DNA of 64,000 nucleotides from Curtobacterium sp. MCLR17_032 (GTDB lineage Bacteria > Actinomycetota > Actinomycetes > Actinomycetales > Microbacteriaceae): positions 496,001-560,000 of the forward strand of contig NZ_CP126268.1 of NCBI RefSeq assembly GCF_003234795.2, written 5' to 3'. The notes below the pieces were generated by a model that was not told the DNA's origin, did not search any database, and was given only the letters and a program-made list of their open reading frames with translations. A program made the translations under genes and the position numbers. Positions 34,830-43,314 of the stretch are shown here, in pieces. Position 1 is the first letter of the stretch, and each line of letters starts with the position of its first letter.

Positions 34830-35783
34830 TCAGGAGGACGCGGGGACCGCTGCCGACACGTCGGTGAGCGTCTGCAGCTCCTCGGCGCTGAGGTCGAGCT
34901 CCGCCGAGGCGAGGAGCGCCGGCAGCTGCTCGGTGTTGCGCGCCGACGCGATCGGCGCGACGACGTCCGGCTGCGCCTGCAGCCAGGCGAGCGCGACCGA
35001 GGCGATCTCGGCGGAGTGCGCCGACGCGATCTCGGACAGGGCCTCGACGACGGCGAGACCCTGGTCGGAGAAGTAGCCGGAGACCTGGCCCTCGCGGTCC
35101 TTGCCCGCGAAGTCCTGCTTCGTCCGGTACTTGCCCGTCAGGAAGCCGGCGGCCAGTGCGAAGTACGGCACGACGCCCAGGTGCTCGCGAGCGGCGAGCG
35201 GTGCGATGTCGGACTCGTAGGGCTCGCGGGTGACGAGGTTGTAGTGCGGCTGGATCGCGACCGGCACGGCCAGGTCGTGCTCCTTCGCCAGGCGGATCCA
35301 CTCCGCGGCGCGCTCGTCCGAGTAGTTCGAGATGGCGGTGTAGCGGACCAGGCCTTCGCGGACGAGCTGGTCGAACGCGCGGACGGTCTCCTCCAGCGGG
35401 GTGTCCTGGTCGTCGAAGTGGGCGTAGTAGAGGTCGATCCGGTCGGTGCCGAGGCGCTGCAGGCTGGCGCGTGCGGCCTTCGCGACGTTGTCCGCCGACA
35501 GACCGGGGAACTCGGGGTGCTGCGACACCTTCGTGGCGATCGTCACGTCGTCACGCTTGCCGGACGCGGCGAACCACGAGCCGATCACGGTCTCGGACTC
35601 GCCGCCGGAGTTGCCGTCACCCCACGCCGAGTACACGTCCGCGGTGTCGATGAAGTCGCCGCCGGCACCCGTGTAGGCGTCGAGGACCCGGTGCGAGGTG
35701 GCCTCGTCCGCGGTCCAGCCGAAGACGTTGCCTCCGAGGGCGAGGGGGAAGACGGTGAGGTCACTGGAGCCGATGCGGGGCAT
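34830..35783 (-). CDS. Aldo/keto reductase
   Basis: 317-aa NADPH-dependent oxidoreductase with the AKR tetrad context: DFIDTADVYSAWGDG (Asp, Tyr), TKVSQHP (Lys), and YYAHFDDQDTP (His). The C-terminal IASARNTEQLPALLAS supplies the coenzyme-binding segment. AAAGGACT lies upstream of the ATG. It is monocistronic between a convergent and a divergent gene. The substrate is not predictable. Confidence 0.9.
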   Translation of the reverse strand: MPRIGSSDLTVFPLALGGNVFGWTADEATSHRVLDAYTGAGGDFIDTADVYSAWGDGNSGGESETVIGSWFAASGKRDDVTIATKVSQHPEFPGLSADNVAKAARASLQRLGTDRIDLYYAHFDDQDTPLEETVRAFDQLVREGLVRYTAISNYSDERAAEWIRLAKEHDLAVPVAIQPHYNLVTREPYESDIAPLAAREHLGVVPYFALAAGFLTGKYRTKQDFAGKDREGQVSGYFSDQGLAVVEALSEIASAHSAEIASVALAWLQAQPDVVAPIASARNTEQLPALLASAELDLSAEELQTLTDVSAAVPASS

Positions 35784-35873
35784 GCTGCAGTCCTTTCAGG
35801 TCGGTACGGACTGCTCCACGCTATGCCCCTCGCCGGGCTGCCACTCAGGTGCGCGGGGTGAGGTGGAGGAGCC

Positions 35874-36518
35874 ATGCCGACGCTCTCCTCGTACCTCACC
35901 GACCCCCGCCCCGCCGTCCGTCTGCGGGCGGTGATGGCCGCCGGGACCACCCCCTCGGTGGACGAGCTGGACCTCCTCGTGGCGCAGTGCGCCGTGGAGC
36001 CGGACCTGCAGGTGCGGGAGATGCTCACGTGGGCGTTGGTGCGCCTCCCGGCCGACGTGGTCGTCCCGCGCCTGCTCGACGAACTGGACCGACCGGAGGC
36101 GCAGGCGCGGAGTCAGGCTCTGCACACCCTGTCGAAGATCCGCGACGGGTCGGTGTACCCGCAGGTGGCGCGGCTGCTCGGTGACGTCGACCCCGGGGTC
36201 GCGCGGACGGCGTGGCGCGCTGCGGCGCTGCTCGCCCCGGAGGACGGCAAGCCCGCGCTGGCTCGGACCCTCGCGGTGCAGCTCGGCCACGGGGACGAGG
36301 AGACCCGGCTGGCACTGAGCCGCGCGATCGCCGGGCTCGGGGCGGAGACCGCCTCGCCGGTCCTGGACGCGGCGGCGTCGCACCGGAGCGCGGCCGTCCG
36401 GGAGCACGCGGCCGAGACCGCGCGGTTGCTGGAGGACCCGGACGCCGGGTCAGCGCTGGCGCTCGCCCGGGCGCGGCGTGAGGTCGCCCTCGGTCGGACG
36501 CGTTCGGCGAAGGGCTGA
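35874..36518 (+). CDS. HEAT-repeat protein
   Basis: 214-aa all-helical protein with five to six HEAT/PBS-lyase-like repeats, such as PRPAVRLRAVMAAG, PEAQARSQALHTLSKI and HRSAAVREHAAETARLL. Such repeats are scaffolds for protein binding. GGAGGAGCC precedes ATG 35874. It is convergent with the DtxR-family gene, leaving only 13 nt between stops. The partner is unknown. Confidence 0.8.
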   Translation: MPTLSSYLTDPRPAVRLRAVMAAGTTPSVDELDLLVAQCAVEPDLQVREMLTWALVRLPADVVVPRLLDELDRPEAQARSQALHTLSKIRDGSVYPQVARLLGDVDPGVARTAWRAAALLAPEDGKPALARTLAVQLGHGDEETRLALSRAIAGLGAETASPVLDAAASHRSAAVREHAAETARLLEDPDAGSALALARARREVALGRTRSAKG

Positions 36519-36531
36519 CGCGGCCTGCCGG

Positions 36532-37227
36532 TCAGTGCGGGGCGTCGGGGGTCAGCCAGATGGCGGTCGCGGCGGCGGCCGGGAGGTCCACCATCGCCTC
36601 CGCCCCGCCGGCGTCACGCCGCGAGACCGCCACAACCCCCGCGTAGTCCCGCACCTGCTCGACCCGCAGGTGCGTCCCCAGTCCGACACCGAGCTCGTCG
36701 AAGTACCGCAGCAGCGCCGGGTCGTCGTCGGACACCCGCTCGACCGTCCCGCAGACGCCAGGGTCGACCGTGCCGAGGAGCGAGCCGGGGGAGTCCGGCA
36801 CGACGCCGTCCGCGCTCGGGATCGGGTCGCCGTGTGGGTCGTGCGTCGGGTGGCCCAGGTCGGCGTCGACCCGGTCGAGGAAGGTCTCCGACACCGCGTG
36901 CTCGAGCGCCTCGGCCTCGGTGTGCACCTCGTCCCACGAGTAGCCGAGCCGCTCGACCAGGAACGTCTCGATCAGGCGGTGTCGGCGGACCATGGCGACG
37001 GCGGCCTGCTGCCCGAGCGGGGTGAGCACCACGCCGCGGTACAGCGTGTGCTCGATCAGCCCGTCGCGGTCGAGCTTCCGGAGGTTGCCGGACACGGTCG
37101 AGGCGGACACGTGCAGGGCTGCGGCGATGTCCCGCGTGGCGAGACCGCCGTCGCCGCCGCGCTCGGAGGCCTTCCAGACGAGCTTGACGTAGTCCTCCGC
37201 CATGGTGCTGAGCGAAGGCAGACGCAT
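36532..37227 (-). CDS. DtxR/MntR-family metal-dependent regulator
   Basis: 231-aa repressor. The N-terminal winged helix (MAEDYVKLVWKASERGG to VSASTVSGNLRKLDRDGLI) is followed by a dimerisation/metal domain with HRLIETFLVERLGYSWDEVHTEAEALEHAVS, which contains the Cys-less E/H ligand pattern common in manganese-type members, and a C-terminal FeoA/SH3-like domain (about 155-231). ATG 37227 is used; ATG 37203 is possible. It may control Mn/Fe uptake genes elsewhere; no metal transporter is adjacent. Confidence 0.85.
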   Translation of the reverse strand: MRLPSLSTMAEDYVKLVWKASERGGDGGLATRDIAAALHVSASTVSGNLRKLDRDGLIEHTLYRGVVLTPLGQQAAVAMVRRHRLIETFLVERLGYSWDEVHTEAEALEHAVSETFLDRVDADLGHPTHDPHGDPIPSADGVVPDSPGSLLGTVDPGVCGTVERVSDDDPALLRYFDELGVGLGTHLRVEQVRDYAGVVAVSRRDAGGAEAMVDLPAAAATAIWLTPDAPH

Positions 37228-37240
37228 GGGGCAATCGTAC

Positions 37241-37285
37241 GACCGACACCGCTCCGGTCGACACCGGGACGGTCGACACTGGTAC
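37241..37285. promoter_or_regulatory. Three 15-bp direct repeats between divergent mntR-like and CPBP genes
   Basis: Units 37241-37255, 37256-37270 and 37271-37285 share the form GGTCGACACYGG. They fill most of the 68-nt gap between the two start codons. Regularly phased direct repeats in a shared promoter may bind a regulator, possibly the DtxR-type protein itself (inference). Confidence 0.4.
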
Positions 37286-37295
37286 AACCGTCAGG

Positions 37296-38204
37296 GTGAC
37301 CCCCGTGCAGCCTCCCGCCGTTCGTCGCCGCAGACGGTGGTGGCCGGTCCCGCCGTCGTTGCTCGTCGGCATCGCCCCGCTGGTGCTCTTCGCGACGTAC
37401 AGCATCGTCCGCTCGCGCCCGAGTGACGACTACGACTCGCTCGGCCTGACGACCGACAGTGTCCTGCACGACCTGGTGCTGCCGGAGTCGATCGTCGCCG
37501 GGGTGATGGTCGTGCTCGTCACCGCGCTCGGCTGGTGGCGGATCGCGACCGTCGACCCGACCCGCGGGCGCCCACGGTGGACGCTGCTCGCGCCGGTCCT
37601 GATCCTGGCGGTGTGCATCGGACGGCTGCCGCTGGTCGACTGGGCGGGGAAGTCGGTGGACTACTTCCTGCTCCTCACCGTCGGGGTGCTGCTCGTCGGG
37701 GTCTTCGAGGAGCTGCTGACCCGCGGTGTCCTGCTCGTCGGACTGCGGCGGCGCCTGCCCGAGTTCGGGGTGTGGATCGCGTCGTGCGTGCTGTTCGGGC
37801 TGCTGCACTTCGTCAACATCCTGGCCGGGGCGCCGGTGTCCCAGACGGTGGTGCAGGTGGTGTTCGCCGCCTCGTTCGGATCGACGCTCTACCTGGCGCG
37901 GCGGCTGACCGGCAACCTGCTCGCCCCGGTGCTGCTGCACGCGTTCTGGGACTTCGGTGCGATCGCGGTCAGTGCCTCGCGGGGCGCCGGGCTCGACTTC
38001 TTCCTCGTCGGGCTGCTCGGCCTGGCGTCGTTCGCGGTGCTGCTGCTCGGTGTGGTCGCCGGCGCGTTGGTCGCCTGGCGGGATGACCGTGCCTGGCGAC
38101 AGGGGCGCCGGTGGCGGACCGTGCCCGCGATGGACCGCACCGGTGTCGACGGGGGTGGGGCGGGCCTCCCGGCCGGGGTGGGACCGGTGCCGCTCGCGCG
38201 CTGA
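37296..38204 (+). CDS. CPBP-family intramembrane metalloprotease
   Basis: 302-aa protein with about eight hydrophobic segments and the Abi/CPBP motifs: FEELLTRGVLL (EExxxR), FGLLHFVN and HAFWDFGA, which supply the metal-binding Glu and His residues. Bacterial members act in CAAX-like processing, bacteriocin immunity or unknown roles. The GTG start is at 37296. The last bases and the stop merge into a 16-bp minisatellite. Confidence 0.85.
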   Translation: MTPVQPPAVRRRRRWWPVPPSLLVGIAPLVLFATYSIVRSRPSDDYDSLGLTTDSVLHDLVLPESIVAGVMVVLVTALGWWRIATVDPTRGRPRWTLLAPVLILAVCIGRLPLVDWAGKSVDYFLLLTVGVLLVGVFEELLTRGVLLVGLRRRLPEFGVWIASCVLFGLLHFVNILAGAPVSQTVVQVVFAASFGSTLYLARRLTGNLLAPVLLHAFWDFGAIAVSASRGAGLDFFLVGLLGLASFAVLLLGVVAGALVAWRDDRAWRQGRRWRTVPAMDRTGVDGGGAGLPAGVGPVPLAR

Positions 38205-38210
38205 CGGGGG

Positions 38211-38370
38211 CGCGCGCTGGCCCGCTCGCGCGCTGGTCCGCGCGCGTGCTGGCCCGCTCGCGCGCTGGCGGAGACCCGTGCTGGCGGGGACGCGCGCTGG
38301 CCCGGTCGCGTGCTGGTCCGCGCGCGTGCTGGCCCGCTCGCGCGCTGGCGGAGACCCGTGCTGGCGGGGA
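38211..38370. repeat. Two-level minisatellite: 16-bp units in two 80-bp tandem copies
   Basis: 38211-38290 and 38291-38370 differ at two positions. Each consists of five 16-bp units of the type CGCGCGCTGGCCCGCT. The unit core CGCGCGCTG is also the end of the CPBP gene with its stop, 6 nt upstream, suggesting the array grew from the gene end. Confidence 0.9.
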
Positions 38371-38396
38371 CGCGCGCGCTGACGGAGACGGGGAGG

Positions 38397-38431
38397 CGGT
38401 GCCCCGGAGCGCAGGACGCTCCGGGACACCG
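38397..38431. terminator. Bidirectional terminator hairpin
   Basis: Arms 38397-38411 and 38417-38431 pair at 14 of 15 positions around a 5-nt loop, between the convergent CPBP and phosphoesterase genes. It is not of the GACGGGAGGC family. Confidence 0.75.
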
Positions 38432-38445
38432 CCGGTGCGGACCCG

Positions 38446-40377
38446 TCAGGCGCGACGGCGGAGCTGGCGACGACGCAGCACGATCAGGCCGATGCCCGCC
38501 AGCAGGAACACGATCGTGGCGATCGAGACGCCGGTGAGCTGCGCACCCGTATAGGCGAGCCGGTTCGCGTGCGCGCCGGTCTGGGGCGGGTCGGCGACCG
38601 TCCGTCCGCCGGTTCCGGTGCCGGTGCCGGTGCCGCCCCCGGTTCCCGTGGTCGGGCTGGTACCCGTCCCGGAGCCCGTGCCGGTGCCGCTACCGCTGCC
38701 GGAACCGGGCGTGCCGGTCGGCGTCCGCGTCGGGGTGGGTGTCGGAGTCGGGGTCGCAGCCGTCGACACGATCCGGCTGACCGCGCCGGTCCTGGTGTCG
38801 AGCAGCACCTCGCGCTGCTGCGGGTGGGCGAAGTCGAGCATGCCCCGGATCGATCCGGCGCGTGCGTCGAACGACTGGTCACCGATGCGGCCGGTCGACC
38901 AGTTGTCCTCGATGAACTTCGTGGTCGAGGTCTGCTCGATCGCGGTGTGGTCGACGGCGTTCTGCTTGGCGAACGGCGAGATGACCAGGTACGGCAGGCG
39001 CTGCGAGGGACCGCAGCGGTCCAGGTAGCCGCCGGCGACGCCGACCTTCGTGGCGGCCGTCGTGCAGACCGTGGTGTCGGTCGACGAGTCGGTCGACCCG
39101 TTCAGGACGGTCGGCGCGACGTGGTCGTACCAGCCGTCCGAGTCGTCGTAGTTGATGACGATCGCGGTGCTCGCCCACTCGGGGGACTGTTCGATCTCGT
39201 TGATCTTCGATGTCAAGAACTCCTGCTCGTCCAACGGGTCGGAGTACGCGGCGTGGCCGTCCTGGGCCTCGGGGGCCTTGAGGAAGGAGACCGCCGGCAT
39301 CCGGTGCTCGGCGAGCGCGGTGTCGAACGCGGTCAGGTCGTACTGGTGGTTCGCCCGGTCGGTGTACCCGATCATGCTGTCGCTCGTCGGCGCGAGGTGG
39401 TGCGGGTTCGACGTCGAGGCGTAGTAGGCGAACGGGTTGTGGTGCGGCGAGTAGTCGGTGACGACGGTGCCGCCGACGTTGGTCCGAGAGGCGTCGCACT
39501 TGGCGAACGACCCGGCTCCCGCGGCGGCCGTGGTCGGTGCGAAGCCGCCCTGGAACCAGCCCCAGGTGACGCCCTTCGCGTTGAGCAGGTCGCCGATGTT
39601 CTTCCCCGACATCTTCACCAGGTTCGACGTCGACGTGTGGTCCTTGTCGGAGCAGTCGTCGAAGGCGGGGTCCGGGTCGGCGATGACGGTGCCCTGGCCG
39701 GCGGCGTCCTTCCCGACGACCGCGGTCGAGGTGACGACGGGCGCTCCGGTGACCGAGTCGACGCCGGTGCCACCGTGGGTGTTGCCGCTGATCAGGTTGA
39801 GCGCACCGGGGGTGGACGGGCCGAAGCCGGTGTCCCAGGCGTTGTCGCTCATCGCGTAGTTCTGGGCGTAGTTCCAGAGCCCGGTGGTCGTGTTGCCGTC
39901 GTAGTGGTCCATCGTGAGGCCCGGCGAACCGTACAGGCCGGTGCAGGTGTCGACCGAGGTGCTCTCGACGAACTTGTCCATGGCACCGGCGTCGACGGCC
40001 TTCTGCTCCGGCAGGTAGTTGTGGTTCTGGTCGCAGGTGAGCGCCTGCGCCGGGCTCAACCGTGACGGGGCGTAGGCGTTCGGGTTCTTCGTCAGCGTCC
40101 CGGACGACGCGAGCGTGTTCGCGGCGGGGGTCCCGGCGGCGGCGGTGAAGGGCGTCCCGTCCGTGTTCGCGGCCTTCGGGTAGGTGCCGAAGTAGTGGTC
40201 GAACGACACGTTCTCGTCGTACAGCACGACGACGTGCTTGATCGGCGTGGTGGTGTTCAGGGAGTTGTCGGCGGCGGACGCCGACTGCGGGACGGCGAGG
40301 GCCGTCGCGGCGACGGCCGCGAGGGCCATCACGGCGAGCGCTCCCTGTTGGAGACGTCGCTCGGAAGGTCGGAACAC
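38446..40377 (-). CDS. Secreted phosphoesterase (phospholipase C / acid phosphatase type) with sortase anchor
   Basis: 643-aa exported enzyme. Signal peptide to QSASAADN; PF04185-type phosphoesterase domain with KHVVVLYDENVSFDHYFGTYP, DHYDGNTTTGLWNYAQNYAMSDN and INYDDSDGWYDHVAP. A TPTPTP and GTGTG-rich linker leads to LAYTG, a hydrophobic helix and RRRQLRRR, the layout of a sortase (class E, LAxTG) substrate. It is thus probably attached to the cell wall. The GTG start at 40377 has AGAGGA upstream. No sortase gene is in the window. Confidence 0.87.
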   Translation of the reverse strand: MFRPSERRLQQGALAVMALAAVAATALAVPQSASAADNSLNTTTPIKHVVVLYDENVSFDHYFGTYPKAANTDGTPFTAAAGTPAANTLASSGTLTKNPNAYAPSRLSPAQALTCDQNHNYLPEQKAVDAGAMDKFVESTSVDTCTGLYGSPGLTMDHYDGNTTTGLWNYAQNYAMSDNAWDTGFGPSTPGALNLISGNTHGGTGVDSVTGAPVVTSTAVVGKDAAGQGTVIADPDPAFDDCSDKDHTSTSNLVKMSGKNIGDLLNAKGVTWGWFQGGFAPTTAAAGAGSFAKCDASRTNVGGTVVTDYSPHHNPFAYYASTSNPHHLAPTSDSMIGYTDRANHQYDLTAFDTALAEHRMPAVSFLKAPEAQDGHAAYSDPLDEQEFLTSKINEIEQSPEWASTAIVINYDDSDGWYDHVAPTVLNGSTDSSTDTTVCTTAATKVGVAGGYLDRCGPSQRLPYLVISPFAKQNAVDHTAIEQTSTTKFIEDNWSTGRIGDQSFDARAGSIRGMLDFAHPQQREVLLDTRTGAVSRIVSTAATPTPTPTPTRTPTGTPGSGSGSGTGTGSGTGTSPTTGTGGGTGTGTGTGGRTVADPPQTGAHANRLAYTGAQLTGVSIATIVFLLAGIGLIVLRRRQLRRRA

Positions 40378-40438
40378 GTGGGTCCTCTTTCTGGGTGGGG
40401 CGTTCGGTGTCGTGGGTGACGTGCCGCTGGGAGCGGGT

Positions 40439-41878
40439 CTAGGTCCGGGCGAGGAGCCCGCGCCCCAGCCAGTCGTCCGCGTGCCGGACGCCGGGGAGGG
40501 CGAAGTAGTAGCCGCCGCCGACCGGCGAGACGTAGTCGACGAGCGGCTCGTCGACCAGGCGCTTCTGCACGGCCACGAACTGCCGGTCGAGGTCCGCCTG
40601 GAAGCACGCGAACAGCAGCCCCATGTCGAGGTTGCCGTTCGCGTCGGTGCCGTTGTCGTAGTTGTACGGACGACGGAGCATCTGCTGCTTCCGGGCCTCG
40701 GCCGTGCGCGGGTTCGCGAGCCGGATGTGCGCGTCCATCTGGATGACGTCGCCGGTGGGGTCGTCCTGGTAGCGCGGGTCGTCGAACTCGTCGCTGCGGG
40801 TCAGGGGCGCCCCGGAGTCGCGGTGGCGGCCGATCATCTCCTCCTGCTCCTGGATCGAGACGCGGTCCCAGAACTCGACGAACATCCGGATGGTGCGGAC
40901 GACGTGGTAGCTGCCGCCGGTCACCCAGGCGGGTTCGCCGTCCCGGTCGCCGCGGGTCCAGACGAGCTCGTCCATCCGGTCCCGGTCGGTGGTCGACGGG
41001 TTCCCGGTGCCGTCCTTGAAGCCGAGCAGGTTGCGGGGTGTGCCGGACGGCCGGGGCGGGGAGCCGAAGCCGTCCTGTCGCCACCGCACCTGCATGCCGC
41101 CGCGGGTCGCGCGGGCGATGTCGCGGACGGCGTGCAGGACCGTGTCCGTGTTGTGGGCGCACACCTGCAGGAGCAGGTCGCCGTCGCAGATCGACCGGTC
41201 CAGGTCGTCGTTCGGGAAGTCCTCCATGGTGCGGAGTCGGGCCGGCCGCTGTCCCGCCAGGCCGTACCGGTGGTCGAAGAGCGACGCGCCGACGCTGGCG
41301 GTGACGGTCAGGCCGTCGGCGGGGACGTCCGGGCCGAGGACCCCGGAGTCGGCCGGCGGTGCGGTGATGCCGACGTCCGCCGGTGTCCCACCCCGGGTCA
41401 GGGCCCGGGCACGCTCGGTGATGGTGCGGAGCAGGTCGGCGAGTTCCGCGCGGCTGCCGACGGTCGTGTCGAACGCCAGGAACGCCGACTGTCGCTGCGC
41501 CGGCGTGGTGATCCCGGCCTGGTGGGCGCCGTGGAACGCGTACGACGTCCGGGCGCTCGCGTCGTCCGCGCGGGTCGCGGCGGCTGCCTCGGTCTGGAGG
41601 CCCGGAACCCCTCCGACGGTCAGGCCCACCGCCGCAGCGGCTCCCGCTCCGGCGCCGACCGCGCCCGTCAGGAACGCCCGGCGGCCGAGTGGGCGGCGCG
41701 GTGCCGGTGTCTTTGCCGATGCCGGCACCGGCACCGGGTCTGCGGGCGCCGGCTCGGTGTCCGCGGTCGGGACGCCCGCGGGGCAGACGGTACCCGCCGC
41801 GGTGAGCCCGGCTCGTGCGTGCGCCTCGACCATCAGGCGGTGGGTCGCAGCGTCCATGCCGTGTCCGGGGGTGGTCAC
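40439..41878 (-). CDS. efeB: Dyp-type peroxidase, EfeB-like, Tat-exported
   Basis: 479-aa haem peroxidase. The Tat motif RRAFLTG with a hydrophobic run follows about 65 unusual N-terminal residues. The Dyp motif GFKDGTGNPS carries the catalytic Asp, and GGSYHVVRTIRMFVEFWDR the proximal His region. EfeB oxidises ferrous iron or extracts it from haem during EfeUOB uptake. GTG 41878 has an AGGAGG five bases upstream and overlaps the efeO stop. The long pre-Tat extension is odd for a signal peptide. Confidence 0.88.
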   Translation of the reverse strand: MTTPGHGMDAATHRLMVEAHARAGLTAAGTVCPAGVPTADTEPAPADPVPVPASAKTPAPRRPLGRRAFLTGAVGAGAGAAAAVGLTVGGVPGLQTEAAAATRADDASARTSYAFHGAHQAGITTPAQRQSAFLAFDTTVGSRAELADLLRTITERARALTRGGTPADVGITAPPADSGVLGPDVPADGLTVTASVGASLFDHRYGLAGQRPARLRTMEDFPNDDLDRSICDGDLLLQVCAHNTDTVLHAVRDIARATRGGMQVRWRQDGFGSPPRPSGTPRNLLGFKDGTGNPSTTDRDRMDELVWTRGDRDGEPAWVTGGSYHVVRTIRMFVEFWDRVSIQEQEEMIGRHRDSGAPLTRSDEFDDPRYQDDPTGDVIQMDAHIRLANPRTAEARKQQMLRRPYNYDNGTDANGNLDMGLLFACFQADLDRQFVAVQKRLVDEPLVDYVSPVGGGYYFALPGVRHADDWLGRGLLART

Positions 41879-43065
41879 GAGGTCCTCCTCGGTTGACAGA
41901 TGGCGGCGACGGGGGCGAGCAGTTCGAGGGCACGGTCGAGCGCGGCGTCCAGGTGCTCGCGCGCCGAGCCGTCCAGGTCGTCGAGCGCCGCCCAGCTGCC
42001 GTCGGACCGCCGGTGCGACTCGACCTCGGTGCGGAGGGACTGCAGGGCACGCTCGGTCTCGGCGAGCTCCGGGTACCGCGTCCGGAGGATCCCGTGCAGG
42101 GGGTCGAGCGCGTGCTCGGTCCCGGCGATGTTCGCGTCGATCGTCGCCAGTGTGGTGTGGCTGCCCGCGTCCGACCGCCCGGTGACCTCGAACTGCAGCG
42201 CGTTCTCGAGGATCTCGTGCGAGCGCAGGCCGACGTCGAGCGGGTCGACGCGGGAGTCCGGGAAGACGCGCTGGAGGTGCGTGACGGCCGCGACCAGCGC
42301 GTCGGCCGGGGCGAGTGCCCGGGTGACCGGTGCGCCGGACCAGAGGAGGGCCTCCAGGCGGTGGAACCCGGTCAGGTGCGGGTCGTCGGGTGCCGTCCGT
42401 CCGGAGGCAGGCAGGCCGTCGATCGCGGTGTCGTCGTCGCCGAACGCGCCGTAGGCGGCACCGAGCTGTTCGTACTCGCGGTGTCCGGTGAGCCAGTCGC
42501 GCTCGGCCGCGGCGACGTCCCCGGCGTGCACGTCCGCGTCGAGCGCGCGCACGTCGGCGAGCAGGACCGGCAGGCGTCCCTCGATCCAGTCGCCGTACGA
42601 CTTCGCGGCGGGGATCAGGTCGGCGCGGGTGACCGGGACGATGCCCGGCGCAGCACCGGCCACGTGCGTGGCACCGCGCACGTGGACCACCGGGCCGGTC
42701 TCGGGCTCACCGTCGGCGGGCAGGCAGCGGAAGCGGTAGTCGCCGCGGGCCAGGCGGACGCGGTAGGTCTGGGCTGCGCCGGAGCCCAGGCCCTCGGCGT
42801 CGAGGAAGACCGCACCGTCGGCCGGGTCGACGAGCTGGACCTCGATGCCCGCCACGGACGTGTTCTCGATCCGGAGGGTCTGGGTGCCGGACCGGGCCCC
42901 GGCGTCACCGGGCCAGCCGGACCCGCACGTGTCGGTCCCGACCCGGACCGTGTACCGGGTCGGCGTCGGGGCGCTCGCCGGGGTCAGGTGGGTGGCGACG
43001 AGGGCGGCTGCGACGACGGCACCGAGCACGCCGACGACCGCGGCCGTCGTGGCGCGAACAGACAT
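41875..43065 (-). CDS. efeO: EfeO iron-uptake protein (cupredoxin + imelysin/M75)
   Basis: 396-aa envelope protein. An N-terminal membrane helix (VVGVLGAVVAAALVATHL), a cupredoxin-like domain (about 35-140) and a C-terminal M75/imelysin helical domain with the signature GFHRLEALLW (HxxE) are visible. EfeO binds iron and hands it to the EfeU permease. efeB follows with a 4-nt overlap. No efeU/FTR1 gene lies upstream, where the carotenoid operon begins its 3' end instead. ATG 43065 was chosen at the positively charged start of the signal anchor. Confidence 0.88.
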   Translation of the reverse strand: MSVRATTAAVVGVLGAVVAAALVATHLTPASAPTPTRYTVRVGTDTCGSGWPGDAGARSGTQTLRIENTSVAGIEVQLVDPADGAVFLDAEGLGSGAAQTYRVRLARGDYRFRCLPADGEPETGPVVHVRGATHVAGAAPGIVPVTRADLIPAAKSYGDWIEGRLPVLLADVRALDADVHAGDVAAAERDWLTGHREYEQLGAAYGAFGDDDTAIDGLPASGRTAPDDPHLTGFHRLEALLWSGAPVTRALAPADALVAAVTHLQRVFPDSRVDPLDVGLRSHEILENALQFEVTGRSDAGSHTTLATIDANIAGTEHALDPLHGILRTRYPELAETERALQSLRTEVESHRRSDGSWAALDDLDGSAREHLDAALDRALELLAPVAAICQPRRTS

Positions 43066-43229
43066 CGACACGGCTGGTCCCAACTGAGCAGTTTCACAGA
43101 AATCCCTGGTCAGAGGCTGGTTCGCCTCGATCACGGGCAACCATAGAGTCGCTCGGGGGCCAGTTCGCCTGCCGTTCACCGCAGGGCGGTTCTGTTCACC
43201 GGATGGTCATCAGCGCCCTCGACGGGGTG

Positions 43230-43314
43230 GCGTCAGGACAGTGGCGCGTCAGGCCGGGGTGTCAGAGCGGGGGCGTCAGGACGGGCGCGTGAGGCCGGGT
43301 GCGTCAGGACGGGT
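43230..43314. repeat. 14-bp tandem repeat spanning the crtI-like stop codon, about 6 units
   Basis: Units such as 43273-43286, 43287-43300 and 43301-43314 follow GCGTCAGGACGGGT with small changes; earlier, more diverged units reach 43230. The last unit holds the minus-strand stop TCA at 43304-43306, so the end of the coding sequence has been copied downstream. Confidence 0.8.
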
